The notes: generated by a model not told the origin, from the letters alone. DNA of 64,000 nucleotides from Nocardia yamanashiensis NBRC 100130 (GCF_001613325.1 NZ_BDCD01000011.1:124001-188000), one strand, 5' to 3'. Counted from the stretch's first letter, positions 17,185 through 26,189 are shown. Program-made: numbers and translations.

Positions 17185-18135
17185 GTGGCCGTGCGCTGGA
17201 TGGTGGCCGTGGTGGCGTTGGTGGTGGGAGTGGTGGGTATGCCGGCGGGGGCGCGGGCGGAGACTGCCGGGTGGGAGCGGATGTACGTGACGTCCGAGTC
17301 GATGGGCCGGGCGGTCGGCGTGGACGTGCTGCGCGGCCGCGGCACCGGGCCCCGGCCGACCCTGTATCTCCTGGACGGCGTTGACGCCGAAGGGGTTTCG
17401 GACTGGCTGACGAAAGGGGGAGCCGCCGAGTTCTTCGCCGGGAAAGCGGTGGACGTGGTGCTGCCCTCGGGCGGTACGGGCAGCATGTACAGCGATTGGG
17501 AGCGGCCGGACGCGGCGCTCGGCTGGAATCGCTGGGAGACGTTCCTGACCCGGGAACTGCCCGGCGTCATCGAGAACCGGCTGGGAGGCACAGGCGAGCG
17601 CGCCGTGGCGGGGGTGTCGATGGGTGCGCAAGGGGCGATGATGCTCGCGCACCGGCATCCGGGGTTCTATCGCGCGGTGGCCGGCATCAGCGGATGCTAT
17701 TCGACGGTCGACGGCACCGGCAGCGCGGTCACCACCATCACGGTGGCCTCTCGGGGCGGGAACGTCCTGAACCTGTGGGGCCCGCCGGGCACCGGCGAGT
17801 GGGCCGCGCATGACAGCACGGTGGCGGCGGAAGCCTTGCGGGGCACCGTGATTCACCTGTCCGCGGCGACCGGGATCCCGACCGTGGCGGATCTGCTGAA
17901 CGTGGCGCGCGCCCCGGACGTGGCGGCGGCGCTGCAACTGGCCGGCGGCGGGGCGGCCCTGGAAGCGGGCGCCCGCGCCTGCACCGAACGGTTCGCGAAA
18001 CGATTGAGCGAGCTGGGAATTCCCGCCACCGTGCACTACGAAGCCGCGGGCCTGCACACCTGGGAGGACTTCGGGACGCAGCTGGACGCCGCGTGGCAGA
18101 CCATCGCGGGCGCGTTCGCCCGGAAATCGGGGTGA
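17185..18135 (+). CDS. Exported esterase of the antigen-85/mycolyltransferase type
   Basis: 316 residues with a signal peptide (residues ~1-25, ending 'AGARA'). Alpha/beta-hydrolase fold of the esterase-D/antigen-85 group: 'PTLYLLDGVDAEGVSDWL' at the N-terminal core, nucleophile elbow 'GVSMGAQGA' (S145) and the late 'GLHTWEDF' with H291, equivalent to the antigen-85 His-x-Trp. GTG 17185 has GGGAGG at 17173-17178 with 6-nt spacing. It probably transfers or hydrolyses mycoloyl esters outside the membrane; which of the two cannot be told. A mycolate envelope is implied, which supports the Mycobacteriales assignment. Confidence 0.85.
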   Translation: MAVRWMVAVVALVVGVVGMPAGARAETAGWERMYVTSESMGRAVGVDVLRGRGTGPRPTLYLLDGVDAEGVSDWLTKGGAAEFFAGKAVDVVLPSGGTGSMYSDWERPDAALGWNRWETFLTRELPGVIENRLGGTGERAVAGVSMGAQGAMMLAHRHPGFYRAVAGISGCYSTVDGTGSAVTTITVASRGGNVLNLWGPPGTGEWAAHDSTVAAEALRGTVIHLSAATGIPTVADLLNVARAPDVAAALQLAGGGAALEAGARACTERFAKRLSELGIPATVHYEAAGLHTWEDFGTQLDAAWQTIAGAFARKSG

Positions 18136-18144
18136 CCGAAAAGC

Positions 18145-18363
18145 TCAGTGCCGCAAGCCGTATCGGGGCAGCCGCCGCAGGCCGGGGCGGATGCGATTGT
18201 CCACGGTCACCACCAGTCCGGCCTGCACCGCCGCGACCGTGAACGCCGACGCCTCCGACCAGGTGGCCGCGTACTCCATCACCAGTTCGGCATTGTCGTG
18301 GGGACCGCCCGCGTACACGGTGATCCGGTGGGTCAGAGCTTCGCTGTCGATGGTGCCGGTCAT
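18145..18363 (-). CDS. Conserved-looking small protein, unknown function
   Basis: 72 residues, acidic N-terminus ('MTGTIDSEALTHRITVYAGGPHDNAELVMEYAATWSEASA') and basic C-terminus ('RPGLRRLPRYGLRH'). No signal peptide or membrane segment. ATG 18363 is chosen because GAGGAG lies just upstream; a longer frame to 18456 runs into AT-richer promoter-like sequence. It is convergent with the esterase (9-bp gap) and divergent from the secreted lipase. I do not recognise the family. Confidence 0.5.
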   Translation of the reverse strand: MTGTIDSEALTHRITVYAGGPHDNAELVMEYAATWSEASAFTVAAVQAGLVVTVDNRIRPGLRRLPRYGLRH

Positions 18364-18421
18364 TTCGCGCTCCTCGTCCGGGCTGATCTCACCTCGGACG
18401 CTAAGCGGAACCGGTTGTGCA

Positions 18422-18433
18422 GGAACGTGTTCC
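18422..18433. promoter_or_regulatory. 12-bp palindrome with AAC-N2-GTT core
   Basis: GGAACGTGTTCC, a perfect palindrome in the divergent gap before the lipase gene. It fits the KstR-type pattern TNNAACNNGTTNNA at all fixed positions except the first base. Such a short core occurs by chance, so this is only a candidate. Confidence 0.3.
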
Positions 18434-18649
18434 AACGGCCTGACTGGACAAGTCACAAGGGATGTATCGCGATTATTGTTACCCGAGGGAACGGAAAAAC
18501 CTCGTATTCACAAGATCTCGTCCCCGCCGTTGTGAACTATCGCAAGCTTTTCCCCGCGCCTTACCCGCACCCCGGCCGAATTTCTACGCTGCCCGAGAGT
18601 ACCTGCCCGCAGCGGAGTCGGCGGCAGGCGGCGGAAGGAATACGGCCCC

Positions 18650-19870
18650 ATGCGGATTCGATTACGACATGCGCGGTTGACGGCACTGTTCGGAGCGTTG
18701 CTGATCGCGAGCGCGCCGGGGGTGGTCAGCGCGCAACCCCTGGACCCGACCCCGGACCCGGATCCGTTCTACGCGGCACCGGCCGATATCGCCGACCACG
18801 CCCCGGGGGATGTGCTCGACGTACGCGCCCTGCCCGCACTGGCGACCTTCCCCGATACCGACATCACCCTCATCAAGTTCCGCTCCACCGGATCCACCGG
18901 CGACCCGATCGCGGCCACCACCACCGTGCTCTCGCCCCGCAATCGCAGCGCCGACGCCCCGCTGCTGTCGTTGCAGCAGATCATCAACGGCCTGGGTGCG
19001 CAGTGCGCCGTCTCGCACGTCCTCTACACCAGCGACCCCAATCTCATGGTCCGCGAGGCCCCGGCCTGGAACGCGCTGTTGCAGCACGGCTGGAGCCTGG
19101 CGCTGCCGGACCATCTCGGACCCCGATTCGCCTACGGCGCGGCCAAACTCGGCGGCCAGATCACCCTGGACGGTATCCGCGCCGCCCAGCGGCTGCCCGC
19201 GCTGAAGGTCGAGCACAGCCAGGTCGCCATGGTCGGCTACTCCGGCGGCGGGATGGCCACCGCCTGGGCCGCCGCGCTCGCTTCCAGCTATGCCCCCGAA
19301 CTGCGGCTGGCGGGCGCCGCCATGGGCGGGGTGCCGATGAATCTGGTGAGCATGCTGGAGGGCCTGGGCTACGGCCGGCATCCGGTGTTCGGCCTGGCGC
19401 TGGCGGCCGGGCTGGGCCTGGAACGCGAGTACCGGGACCGTTTCCCGCTCAGCGATCAGCTCAACGATCGCGGGCTGGCGGTGCGCGCCAAGCTGGCCAA
19501 CAGCTGCACCAACGACATTCTCACCGCCGCCGCGGGGCAGGGCGTGATGGATGTGGCCAAGACGACGGTGATGACGGGTGATCCGGTGGCGCGCGCGGTG
19601 GTGGAGGAGAACAGCCTGGAGCTGTATCCGGGCGTGCCGAATATCCCGGTCTTCGAATGGCATTCGCCGATCGACGGCCTGATTCCGATCGACGCCGTGG
19701 TGCACACCGTGGCCCGCTATTGCGCGGCGGGCACCAATGTGTGGTCGGAGCAGATACCGGTGCCCGACCATCTCACCGCCGCGGTGCTCGGGCTGCCCGC
19801 CGCCCTGGCCTGGCTCGATGCCCGGTTGCGCGGTGAGCCCGCGCCGAGCAACTGTCAGCCGGCGCGATAG
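18650..19870 (+). CDS. Secreted lipase, fungal LIP-type family
   Basis: 406 residues with a signal peptide (Arg-rich start, hydrophobic 11-28, 'VVSAQ' cleavage). Secretory-lipase (LIP) family features: 'LIKFRSTGSTGDPIAATTTVL', 'LPDHLGPRFAYGAAKLGG', nucleophile elbow 'MVGYSGGGMATAW' (S198), then 'NIPVFEWHSPIDGLIPIDAV' (acid) and 'PVPDHLTAAVLGLPAALAWLDARL' (His). It should release fatty acids from acylglycerols outside the cell. ATG 18650 has GGAAGGA upstream. Its last 16 bases overlap the convergent PucR-type regulator gene. Confidence 0.87.
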   Translation: MRIRLRHARLTALFGALLIASAPGVVSAQPLDPTPDPDPFYAAPADIADHAPGDVLDVRALPALATFPDTDITLIKFRSTGSTGDPIAATTTVLSPRNRSADAPLLSLQQIINGLGAQCAVSHVLYTSDPNLMVREAPAWNALLQHGWSLALPDHLGPRFAYGAAKLGGQITLDGIRAAQRLPALKVEHSQVAMVGYSGGGMATAWAAALASSYAPELRLAGAAMGGVPMNLVSMLEGLGYGRHPVFGLALAAGLGLEREYRDRFPLSDQLNDRGLAVRAKLANSCTNDILTAAAGQGVMDVAKTTVMTGDPVARAVVEENSLELYPGVPNIPVFEWHSPIDGLIPIDAVVHTVARYCAAGTNVWSEQIPVPDHLTAAVLGLPAALAWLDARLRGEPAPSNCQPAR

Positions 19871-21123
19871 GTGCGCGCCACCAATGCCGAACGCAGGTAC
19901 CACAATCCGGAGGCCTGCGCGGGATCGAATCCGGTCAGTTGCCCGATGCGTTTGAGCCGGTAGTCCACGGTATTGGTGTGCACGTGCAGCAGCCGGGCGG
20001 TGCGCTGGCGATTGAGATTGTTGCTGATGTGGGTCTGCAGGGTCTCGAGCAGTTCCGGATGTTCGTCGAGCGGATCCAGCACCGATCCGAGATGGTCGCG
20101 GCCCGGTCCCGGCCGGGTCAGCTGGTATTCCAGGGCGAGTTCGTCGAATCGGAACAGCCCGCGCACCAGCCGCAGCCGGTGCACGATGTCGAGGAGTTCG
20201 TGCGCCTGGTCGGCGGCGTCCGGAATCTGTTGCGGCGTGGCCGAAATCAAGGTGGCGGTGATCGGCACCCGCGCCGCCCGGGACAGCTCCTCGACCAGTT
20301 CGTCCAGCTGCTCGTCCGGAATCTCCTGCGCCGGAAGCAGAATGGTGCCGCCGTCCACGCTCAGCAGCGACAGCGCCTTGTCGGTGTAGTGGGTGGCCAG
20401 CTCGGCCTGTACGCGTCGCAGTTTGCGCCGCGCCACCACCGCGCCGTCCACGGTGGGGGAGTGCTCCTCCGGATGTTCCGGAATCGACACCGCGAGCACG
20501 TGATACGACTCGGCGATCTCGATCCCGCATTCGCGCGCCATGGTGGAGGTGCTGTGCCCGCCCAGTAGCGCCGAGGTGAGGGTGTGCACGGCGGTGTGGT
20601 GTTCGGCGACCACGGCCCGCATCTCGCGCACGTAGGCCAGCGACACCGCGGAGGTCATCCGGTCCAGCAGTTCCACCACCAGTTTCGAGCCGTCCAGGAT
20701 GTTCTCCATATCGGCGGCGGCGATCACGAGCGTGCCCTCGGGCCCGTCCGGGCTGCGATGCCGGGACAGCGCACCGGTGATCACCAGATTCGACCCGATC
20801 TTGAACCCTTCGTGGATGGCGTGGTGAATGGTGTCGATGGGGATCCCCTCGCGCGCCCACTGCGCCGCCGCCTGTTCCAGCCGCTTGGTCTTCTCGGGGA
20901 TATCGCGTCCGTCCAGCATGCCCACCGCCAGCTCCAGGCACATGCGGGTGATGGTGGTGACATCCCCGTGGATGGCGTCCCCCGGCAGCGTCCCGCACGG
21001 CGCGACGGTCTCCACGAAATGCCCGACCATGTGCTGGGCGATGCCGCGCACATCCTTGAGCGGTGAGGACATCGGCGAGCCCGATACGGTGAGCCCTCCG
21101 CGCCCCGGCATATCGACGGACAT
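19855..21123 (-). CDS. PucR/CdaR-type helix-turn-helix regulator
   Basis: 422 residues. The C-terminal PucR helix-turn-helix is clear: 'LLETLQTHISNNLNRQRTARLLHVHTNTVDYRLKRIGQLTGFDP'. The N-terminal half is helical ('THHAIHEGFKIGSN'-type segment) and lacks the purine-catabolism domain of the regulator at 1367; the middle resembles the GGDEF-like domain of the CdaR group. ATG 21123 has AGGAG upstream. It overlaps the lipase gene tail to tail by 16 bp. The target is unknown; regulation of the neighbouring lipase is only a guess. Confidence 0.85.
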   Translation of the reverse strand: MSVDMPGRGGLTVSGSPMSSPLKDVRGIAQHMVGHFVETVAPCGTLPGDAIHGDVTTITRMCLELAVGMLDGRDIPEKTKRLEQAAAQWAREGIPIDTIHHAIHEGFKIGSNLVITGALSRHRSPDGPEGTLVIAAADMENILDGSKLVVELLDRMTSAVSLAYVREMRAVVAEHHTAVHTLTSALLGGHSTSTMARECGIEIAESYHVLAVSIPEHPEEHSPTVDGAVVARRKLRRVQAELATHYTDKALSLLSVDGGTILLPAQEIPDEQLDELVEELSRAARVPITATLISATPQQIPDAADQAHELLDIVHRLRLVRGLFRFDELALEYQLTRPGPGRDHLGSVLDPLDEHPELLETLQTHISNNLNRQRTARLLHVHTNTVDYRLKRIGQLTGFDPAQASGLWYLRSALVARTYRAG

Positions 21124-21351
21124 CGGCGACTCCTTCCGCCCCGGGCAGGACCGCCCCGGGGACTGAAGAACGCTAACCCATGCGCCGGAGGCGGGTGCCC
21201 GGTTGATCAGCTGCTGTGATCGCGCGCAGCCTTGCGGCGGCCCGATTGTGAGGCGTCACAAGGCGCTCGCCGATAGCCAGCGGCCCGGAATCCCACGCCA
21301 CCGGCCACGACCCCGCCGATCGTGATTCCCCACAGTGCCTGCAACCCTGAT

Positions 21352-22131
21352 TTACACCAGCTCGTCCAGGAATTCCGCCACCGCCTTGGCGAAACCGTCG
21401 GGGTCGGCGACATAGACGAAGTGATCGGTGTTCAGCTCCACCATGCGGGTATGCGGTCGCCGCGCCACCATGTCCGCCGCTTGCTCGGCCGGAATCACCC
21501 CGTCGGTCGCCCGGATGAGCAGCGCCGGGCAGGAGCTGCCCAGCCATTCGGCCCAGTGGTCCCCGTGCACGTGATGCTCCGACTCGACCATATCGGCCGG
21601 ATGGAACGGCAGACCCCAGCTCCCGTCCGCCCGCTCCCGCACCAGCGCGCCGAAATGCCCTGCGAACGGCCCCATTTCGGTGACCAACTGCTCGCGGCTC
21701 GGCCCCTCGTGCGGCAGGCCGAGCACGAACTCCAGTGGATTGCTGCCGTCGAGGCCGAGCGCGGCCGCGCCATCGGCGTCGACGAACGCCCGCACCCGCT
21801 CCGGGAACCAGGCCGCCAGTTGGTAGGCATTGATGCCGCCCAGCGAATGCCCCACCACCACAGCGCTTTCCAGGCCCAGGTGGTCGAGCAATGCGACGAT
21901 ATCGTCGACGTACCCGCGCCGGCTGTAGTCCGCGGCCCGATCGGAGTGGCCGTGCCCGCGCTGATCGAGCGCGATGAGCCGCCATTCAGGGGAGAGGCTC
22001 GCGGCGAACCCGGTGAAGCTCGCCGCCTCCGACATGTGCCCGTGCAGCGCCAGCACCGGCTGCCCGTCACCCCCGAAGTCCAGGTAGGACAGGGTGCGGC
22101 CGTCGATGTCGAAGTTCTTGCGAGTAACCAT
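21352..22131 (-). CDS. Alpha/beta hydrolase
   Basis: 259-residue cytosolic hydrolase of the epoxide hydrolase/lipase-like superfamily. 'LALHGHM' is the oxyanion region, 'VVGHSLGGINAYQLAAW' the nucleophile elbow (S96), 'LLIRATDGVIP' the acid and 'NTDHFVYVADP' the catalytic His (H237). ATG 22131 has AAGGGATG upstream. The promoter side carries two 11-bp direct repeats and a palindrome (22175-22200). The 220 bp downstream hold no gene. Substrate not predictable. Confidence 0.87.
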   Translation of the reverse strand: MVTRKNFDIDGRTLSYLDFGGDGQPVLALHGHMSEAASFTGFAASLSPEWRLIALDQRGHGHSDRAADYSRRGYVDDIVALLDHLGLESAVVVGHSLGGINAYQLAAWFPERVRAFVDADGAAALGLDGSNPLEFVLGLPHEGPSREQLVTEMGPFAGHFGALVRERADGSWGLPFHPADMVESEHHVHGDHWAEWLGSSCPALLIRATDGVIPAEQAADMVARRPHTRMVELNTDHFVYVADPDGFAKAVAEFLDELV

Positions 22132-22174
22132 TTTTCATCCCTTCCGAGTGTGTGACACGACTCTAACCCGAAGT

Positions 22175-22200
22175 AAGACAAATGTGCAAGACAAATGTCT
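22175..22200. repeat. Two 11-bp direct repeats with embedded palindrome, probable operator
   Basis: AAGACAAATGT occurs at 22175-22185 and 22188-22198 (13-bp period), and AGACAAATGTCT at 22189-22200 is an inverted repeat. It lies about 45-70 bp upstream of the alpha/beta hydrolase start. TetR- or MarR-type binding is inferred; no such regulator adjoins it. Confidence 0.5.
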
Positions 22201-22251
22201 AAGACGTTCGAATCGGCTGGTGCGAGGCGTCGGACGGAGCCGCCCGCGGGC

Positions 22252-22905
22252 TCAGGTCAGGTGGGTGGTGTCGCCGTAGGTGAGCAGCTGGAAGCCGGAT
22301 TCGGTGCGCTGCCAGTGTGAGAGCGAGGCGTTGCCGATCTGGGTGCTCTCGATGTCGAGGATGGTGGCTTCGTCGAGGTCGCCGAGGATGTAGCGGGCCA
22401 TGACGATCACCACGTCGTGGGTGAAGATCAGGACGTGGCCGTCGAGTTCGCGGAGCAGGGTGCGCAGGCGCAGGGCGACGTCGGTCCAGGATTCGCCGCC
22501 GGGCGGGCGATAGTAGAAGCGGCCCTGGCGTTCTCGTTCCCGGTACTGCTCCGGGTGCAGGCGGCGGATGCCCAGTTCGGTGTGGCCCCACAGGATGCCG
22601 ACGTCGCGGTCACGCAGGCGTTCGTCCTGCCGGATGCGCTGGGCTGGAAGAGAACTCAGTGCGATCTCGGCGGTGGTGCGGGCGCGGACGAAGGGGGAGG
22701 ACAGCACCGTGTCGAAGGTGTGGCCATCGGCGGCCAGTCGAGCCCCGAGTGCTCGCGCCTGACTGCGTCCCAGGTCGGACAGCGGTACGTCGGCGTCGCG
22801 TCCGTGCTCGTCGAAGCGCTCCCGTCCGGCGGCATCGTCGGCCGCTTTCGCCGCATTGCCCGTACTTTCCCCGTGCCGCACCATGATCAGCGATTCCAGT
22901 CCCAT
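22252..22905 (-). CDS. Histidine phosphatase family protein
   Basis: 217 residues. The phosphohistidine motif is 'IMVRHGESTGN' (R10-H11-G12), followed by 'PLSDLGRSQARALG', 'VLSSPFVRARTTAEIAL' with the second Arg, and 'LIFTHDVVIVMARYIL' with the second catalytic His. The insertion 'GRDADVPLSDLG' and 'GRFYYRPPGGESWTDVALR' fits the phosphoglycerate-mutase-like broad-specificity branch. ATG 22905 places the RHG motif at the usual depth; a longer frame adds a non-matching tail. Substrate unknown. Confidence 0.88.
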   Translation of the reverse strand: MGLESLIMVRHGESTGNAAKAADDAAGRERFDEHGRDADVPLSDLGRSQARALGARLAADGHTFDTVLSSPFVRARTTAEIALSSLPAQRIRQDERLRDRDVGILWGHTELGIRRLHPEQYRERERQGRFYYRPPGGESWTDVALRLRTLLRELDGHVLIFTHDVVIVMARYILGDLDEATILDIESTQIGNASLSHWQRTESGFQLLTYGDTTHLT

Positions 22906-23074
22906 GGAATCAGCCCAGCACGCATCGGCGGGCCGCGCCACCGCCCGCGTGAATTCGCAATTCGCCTAATTCCGGCAACTATTCGGTTCGGGGCCTCGAA
23001 TTCGCGGCAATCCCCCGCCCGGAACTGTGACAGCGGGTAACGTCTCGCAGGGCCGCACGACAGGGAGGAAGAAT

Positions 23075-23746
23075 GTGACCGATACAGAAAAAGTAGCGCT
23101 GTCCTTCCCGCCGGCGGAACCGCCGGCTTTTCCCGGCTCGCAGTCCGAGGGCAAGGGCATTTCCCGGCGGAAACTCGCGGCGCTCGCGGGCCTGCCGCTG
23201 CTCGGCGCCGCCGCGGCCGGCGCCGTCTACGCCACCCAGAACGGCGGAGACGCCCAGCAAGCCGGCGTGCCGGCCACCAAGGCGGCGAGCCAGACCGGCA
23301 CCGGCGGGCTCCCGACGCAGAGCGAACCGGCGCCGGGTCTCGCCCCCGAGATTTCCAAGATCGGTAGTCGGCACATCGCGGCTCTGCACGCCATTCACAA
23401 TTTCCTGAACCATATGTCGAGTTACGACCCGAATTCGCTGGACGCGTATTTCGCGGGCGCTATAGATTCGACAACCGGGACATATCGCCAGCAATTGATC
23501 GACACCCAGAACGCGACCCGTCAGTACTTTCTCGCCACCAACAGCCGCAGCGAGGTGCTCGAATTCAATTGCGGCCTGCGGGCGATCACCGGCGGGACCG
23601 CGCTCGGCATCGGCTACGTCAAACAGTCCACCGCCAGCGACCTCACCGCGGGCGCGGAGATCTCCCTGACGGCCGCGGCGGTGACAGCGGAGGAGCAGCC
23701 CGACGGCCGTTGGCTGATCAGCGATATCAAGCGCATCTCGACCTGA
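23075..23746 (+). CDS. Membrane-anchored Mce-associated-like protein (NTF2-like outer domain)
   Basis: 223 residues. A ~45-residue cytosolic segment ends in basic 'ISRRKLA', then one membrane segment ('ALAGLPLLGAAAAGAVYA'), a Thr/Gly/Pro-rich linker, and an outer alpha+beta domain ('LDAYFAGAIDSTTGTYRQQLIDTQNATRQYFLATNSRSEVLEF') with the pattern of Mce-associated proteins. GTG 23075 has GGGAGG at 23063-23068 with 6-nt spacing. No mce genes are nearby in the window, so its partner is unknown. Confidence 0.65.
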   Translation: MTDTEKVALSFPPAEPPAFPGSQSEGKGISRRKLAALAGLPLLGAAAAGAVYATQNGGDAQQAGVPATKAASQTGTGGLPTQSEPAPGLAPEISKIGSRHIAALHAIHNFLNHMSSYDPNSLDAYFAGAIDSTTGTYRQQLIDTQNATRQYFLATNSRSEVLEFNCGLRAITGGTALGIGYVKQSTASDLTAGAEISLTAAAVTAEEQPDGRWLISDIKRIST

Positions 23747-23807
23747 ATATCCGGATGTAAATATGCGCAGCCGGGCATGTGTGCCGGGTGCGGCGCGCCG
23801 GTGACCG

Positions 23808-25112
23808 CTACCGGCGAGCCCCCGACGGCGCGCCGGCGGTGATATCGGCGGGCGGCAGCCACAAGGTGGCGATGGTCCCGCCCCCGACGGCCGGTTCGAT
23901 GGACGCATTGCCGCCGTGCACCTGCGCCACCCACGCCACCAGCGCCAGCCCGATCCCATTGCGCCCGGACCGCCCGGCCGCCCCGCGATCGAACGGATTC
24001 GCCGACATCACCGGATCCACGCCCGGCCCGTGGTCGCGCACGCTGACCCGCCCTTCGGCCACATGCACTTCCACCGGCGCGGCGCGATTCACCGCACCGT
24101 GCGTCAGCCCGTTCTCCAGCATGTTCTTGATGGCCAGCGTCAGCAGTTCCGGATCGCCGACCACCACGGTCGGATGCGCGGCGACGGTGATGCGCGGATC
24201 CCCGGCCTCCTCGGCCACCGCCTCCGCCAGCTGATCCAGCCGCAGCATGGTCCGCTCCGGGGCGGCGATGCCCGATTGCGCCCGCGCCCGCGCCAGCAGG
24301 CCGGTGACCAGGCGGGCCATCCGGTCCGCCAGCCGCCGGGCCTCGCCCAGGGTCTGCGCCACCTCCTGCGGATTCTTCGGCCGCGATTCGGTGAGCAGCT
24401 TCAAAGTGGTGAGCGGCGTACGCAATTCGTGCGCGGCGTCACCCAGGAACTGTTCGTGCTCGTCGAGCATGCGCAGCGCCGCGCGCACACTGCGCCCGGA
24501 CAGCAGATAGGCGGCCGCGGTGGCCAGCGCGACCAGCGCCGCCCCGCCGATCGTCAACGCCCACACCAGATTCCGGTGATCGCCCGCCCCGGTCATGGTG
24601 TCGGTGCTGGCGAGGATCACCACCACCGCGTCCCAATCGGTCCAGAAGATCGGCGTCCCGGCGACCCGGACCGAGCGTCCGGTGATGTCGGTGGTGGTGG
24701 TCAGCAGCGTGGTGTACATCTGCTGATCGGCATGGTCCTCGGTCTGGGTGGCCAGGGTCGAGATATCGGTATCGCTGGGCATGTACGAGCGCTGATAGAT
24801 ATGCGCCTGCCGCCACTGCTCACCCGGTTTGCGCACCGCCACCACCACCGCGATATCACCGGACGACGCCGGATCCTCGGTGACCGTGGACAAATCGAGC
24901 TGCGTCCCGTCGTGCTGAATGGCCCGCGCCAGCGACCCGGCCACCAATTCCACTCGCCGGTCCGCGTCGGTCGTGCGCGCCCGCGCGTCGATGGTCGCCG
25001 CCACCCACCCCAGTACCAGCACCGCCGACAGGGTGATCAGCGCGACCAGCCCGGTCATCATCCAGCGCGCCCGGCGCAGCCGCGCCACGGCGGGGGACCT
25101 GTGCGAACTCAA
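23808..25112 (-). CDS. Sensor histidine kinase of a two-component system
   Basis: About 434 residues. Two membrane segments ('MTGLVALITLSAVLVLGWVAA' and 'LVWALTIGGAALVALATAAAYLL') flank a ~140-residue outer sensor domain. The cytosolic part has the H box 'DAAHELRTPLTTLKLL', N box 'NMLENGLTHG', G1 'VRDHGPGVDP' and G2 'GIGLALVAWVAQVHGG', so it should be an active HisKA/HATPase kinase. The likely TTG start at 25112 overlaps the regulator stop as TTGA; GTG 25088 is an alternative. No HAMP domain is evident. Stimulus unknown. Confidence 0.9.
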   Translation of the reverse strand: MSSHRSPAVARLRRARWMMTGLVALITLSAVLVLGWVAATIDARARTTDADRRVELVAGSLARAIQHDGTQLDLSTVTEDPASSGDIAVVVAVRKPGEQWRQAHIYQRSYMPSDTDISTLATQTEDHADQQMYTTLLTTTTDITGRSVRVAGTPIFWTDWDAVVVILASTDTMTGAGDHRNLVWALTIGGAALVALATAAAYLLSGRSVRAALRMLDEHEQFLGDAAHELRTPLTTLKLLTESRPKNPQEVAQTLGEARRLADRMARLVTGLLARARAQSGIAAPERTMLRLDQLAEAVAEEAGDPRITVAAHPTVVVGDPELLTLAIKNMLENGLTHGAVNRAAPVEVHVAEGRVSVRDHGPGVDPVMSANPFDRGAAGRSGRNGIGLALVAWVAQVHGGNASIEPAVGGGTIATLWLPPADITAGAPSGARR

Positions 25113-25768
25113 GCCGGCACCACGAATCCGGTGCCGCGCACCGTCTCGATCACGCACGGTTCCCCGAGCTTGCGGCGCAGCTTCGCGACCACCGCGTCCA
25201 CCACATTCGAAGCGGGCTCGGCCATTTCGTCCCAGCAGCATTCGATGAGCTCGGTGCGGGTCACCACGCTGCCGCGCCGGGCGGCCATCAGTTCCAGCAC
25301 CGCGAACTCCTTCGGGGTGAGCATGAGCATCACCCCGCCGCGCGTCACCCGCCGCCGCATCAGGTCGATATCGATGTCGCCCAGGCTCATTCGCGAGGCG
25401 GTCGGCTGCTGCCGGCGGCGGCACAGCGCCCGCACCCGCATGACCAGCTCCGGTAGCGCGAAGGGCTTGGTGAGATAGTCGTCGGCCCCGTGCTCGAATC
25501 CGGCGAGCCGGTCGTCGAGCCCGTCGCGCCCGGTGAGCATGAGCGCGGGCACGGTGTGGCCGTTCTGGCGGACCTTCGCGACCAGGTGCAGGCCGTCGCC
25601 GTCGGGCAGGCCGCGATCGACCACCAGGCAGTCGTACCGATTGATAGCGATCTTGAAATCGCCGTCGGCGATATCGAAGGCGAGGTCGACCGCGAAGCCC
25701 GCCGCGCGCAACCCGTCGGCTACCTCGCGATTGAGCTGTGGATCGTCCTCTATCACCAAAACACGCAC
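25109..25768 (-). CDS. OmpR-family response regulator
   Basis: 219 residues. The receiver domain has the acidic pair 'IEDD', phospho-acceptor Asp in 'CLVVDRGLPDGDGL', Thr in 'ALMLTGRDG' and Lys in 'DDYLTKPF'. The C-terminal winged helix shows 'LTPKEFAVLELMAARRGSVVTRTELIECCWDE' and 'VETVRGTGFVV'-type recognition segments. GTG 25768 is the start. It is upstream of and overlaps the kinase gene by 4 bp. Target genes cannot be told; the neighbouring Mce-associated-like protein and mgtE are candidates by position only. Confidence 0.93.
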   Translation of the reverse strand: MRVLVIEDDPQLNREVADGLRAAGFAVDLAFDIADGDFKIAINRYDCLVVDRGLPDGDGLHLVAKVRQNGHTVPALMLTGRDGLDDRLAGFEHGADDYLTKPFALPELVMRVRALCRRRQQPTASRMSLGDIDIDLMRRRVTRGGVMLMLTPKEFAVLELMAARRGSVVTRTELIECCWDEMAEPASNVVDAVVAKLRRKLGEPCVIETVRGTGFVVPA

Positions 25769-26189
25769 AGAGGCAGAGATTAGACGCCGCTGGACCGCCG
25801 CCCAACTGGTACGGACCGGCCGTTACCCGGAAATGATCGGAAAATGATTCCGCCGGGAACCTTCCCGGAATAACCCCCGGTGCGAGCGTGGTTTCGCAGA
25901 TAAGGGTATCCTGCACGAGGATGCTTTGCGTCGTTCCACGGGATGATCCCGGGCACGACCTCCGCCCGTCGACCGACGGGTGTCCTATACGGTGCGCGAC
26001 GGCTTCGAGGAGGTGGGTTGCATGCGTAGCGAACCCCCCAGTCGAAGGCCGCGCGGCGCCGCCCCCTCCTCCTGCCGATAGTCTCCGCTGTCGCGGTAGG
26101 GGCGGTGCCCCGCGGTGTGACCTGGTGTTTCCATCCGTTCACCCCCACACTCGCCGTTCCGGCTGAGGAATTCCGGCTGAGGTTCCGCC
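25769..26189. other. Intergenic region upstream of mgtE with palindromes
   Basis: 421 bp between the divergent response regulator and mgtE genes. Two tight inverted repeats are present: CGGGAT-G-ATCCCG at 25939-25951 and CCCGTCG-AC-CGACGGG at 25965-25980. A Mg-sensing leader would be plausible here, but I cannot match the conserved M-box sequence. No gene is supported on either strand. Confidence 0.5.

Noticed and set aside
16943..17290. Frame starting upstream of the second post-nrdE hairpin
   Set aside because: It reads through the hairpin and into the esterase gene in another frame; its GGAGG is only 2 nt from the nearest ATG.
14329..18057. Very long open frame (over 1200 codons) on the minus strand opposite nrdE
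   Set aside because: It is the antisense shadow of nrdIE and the esterase in high-GC DNA; composition is His/Arg/Val-rich without any family pattern, and the plus strand holds unmistakable NrdE.
18662..20998. Long minus-strand frame over the secreted lipase
   Set aside because: Shadow frame rich in Arg/Gly/His; the plus-strand lipase has a signal peptide and complete catalytic motifs.
25860..26189. Possible M-box (Mg2+) riboswitch before mgtE
   Set aside because: I could not find the conserved GGTGAGGCTCC-type core or its pairing partner; only generic palindromes are present.
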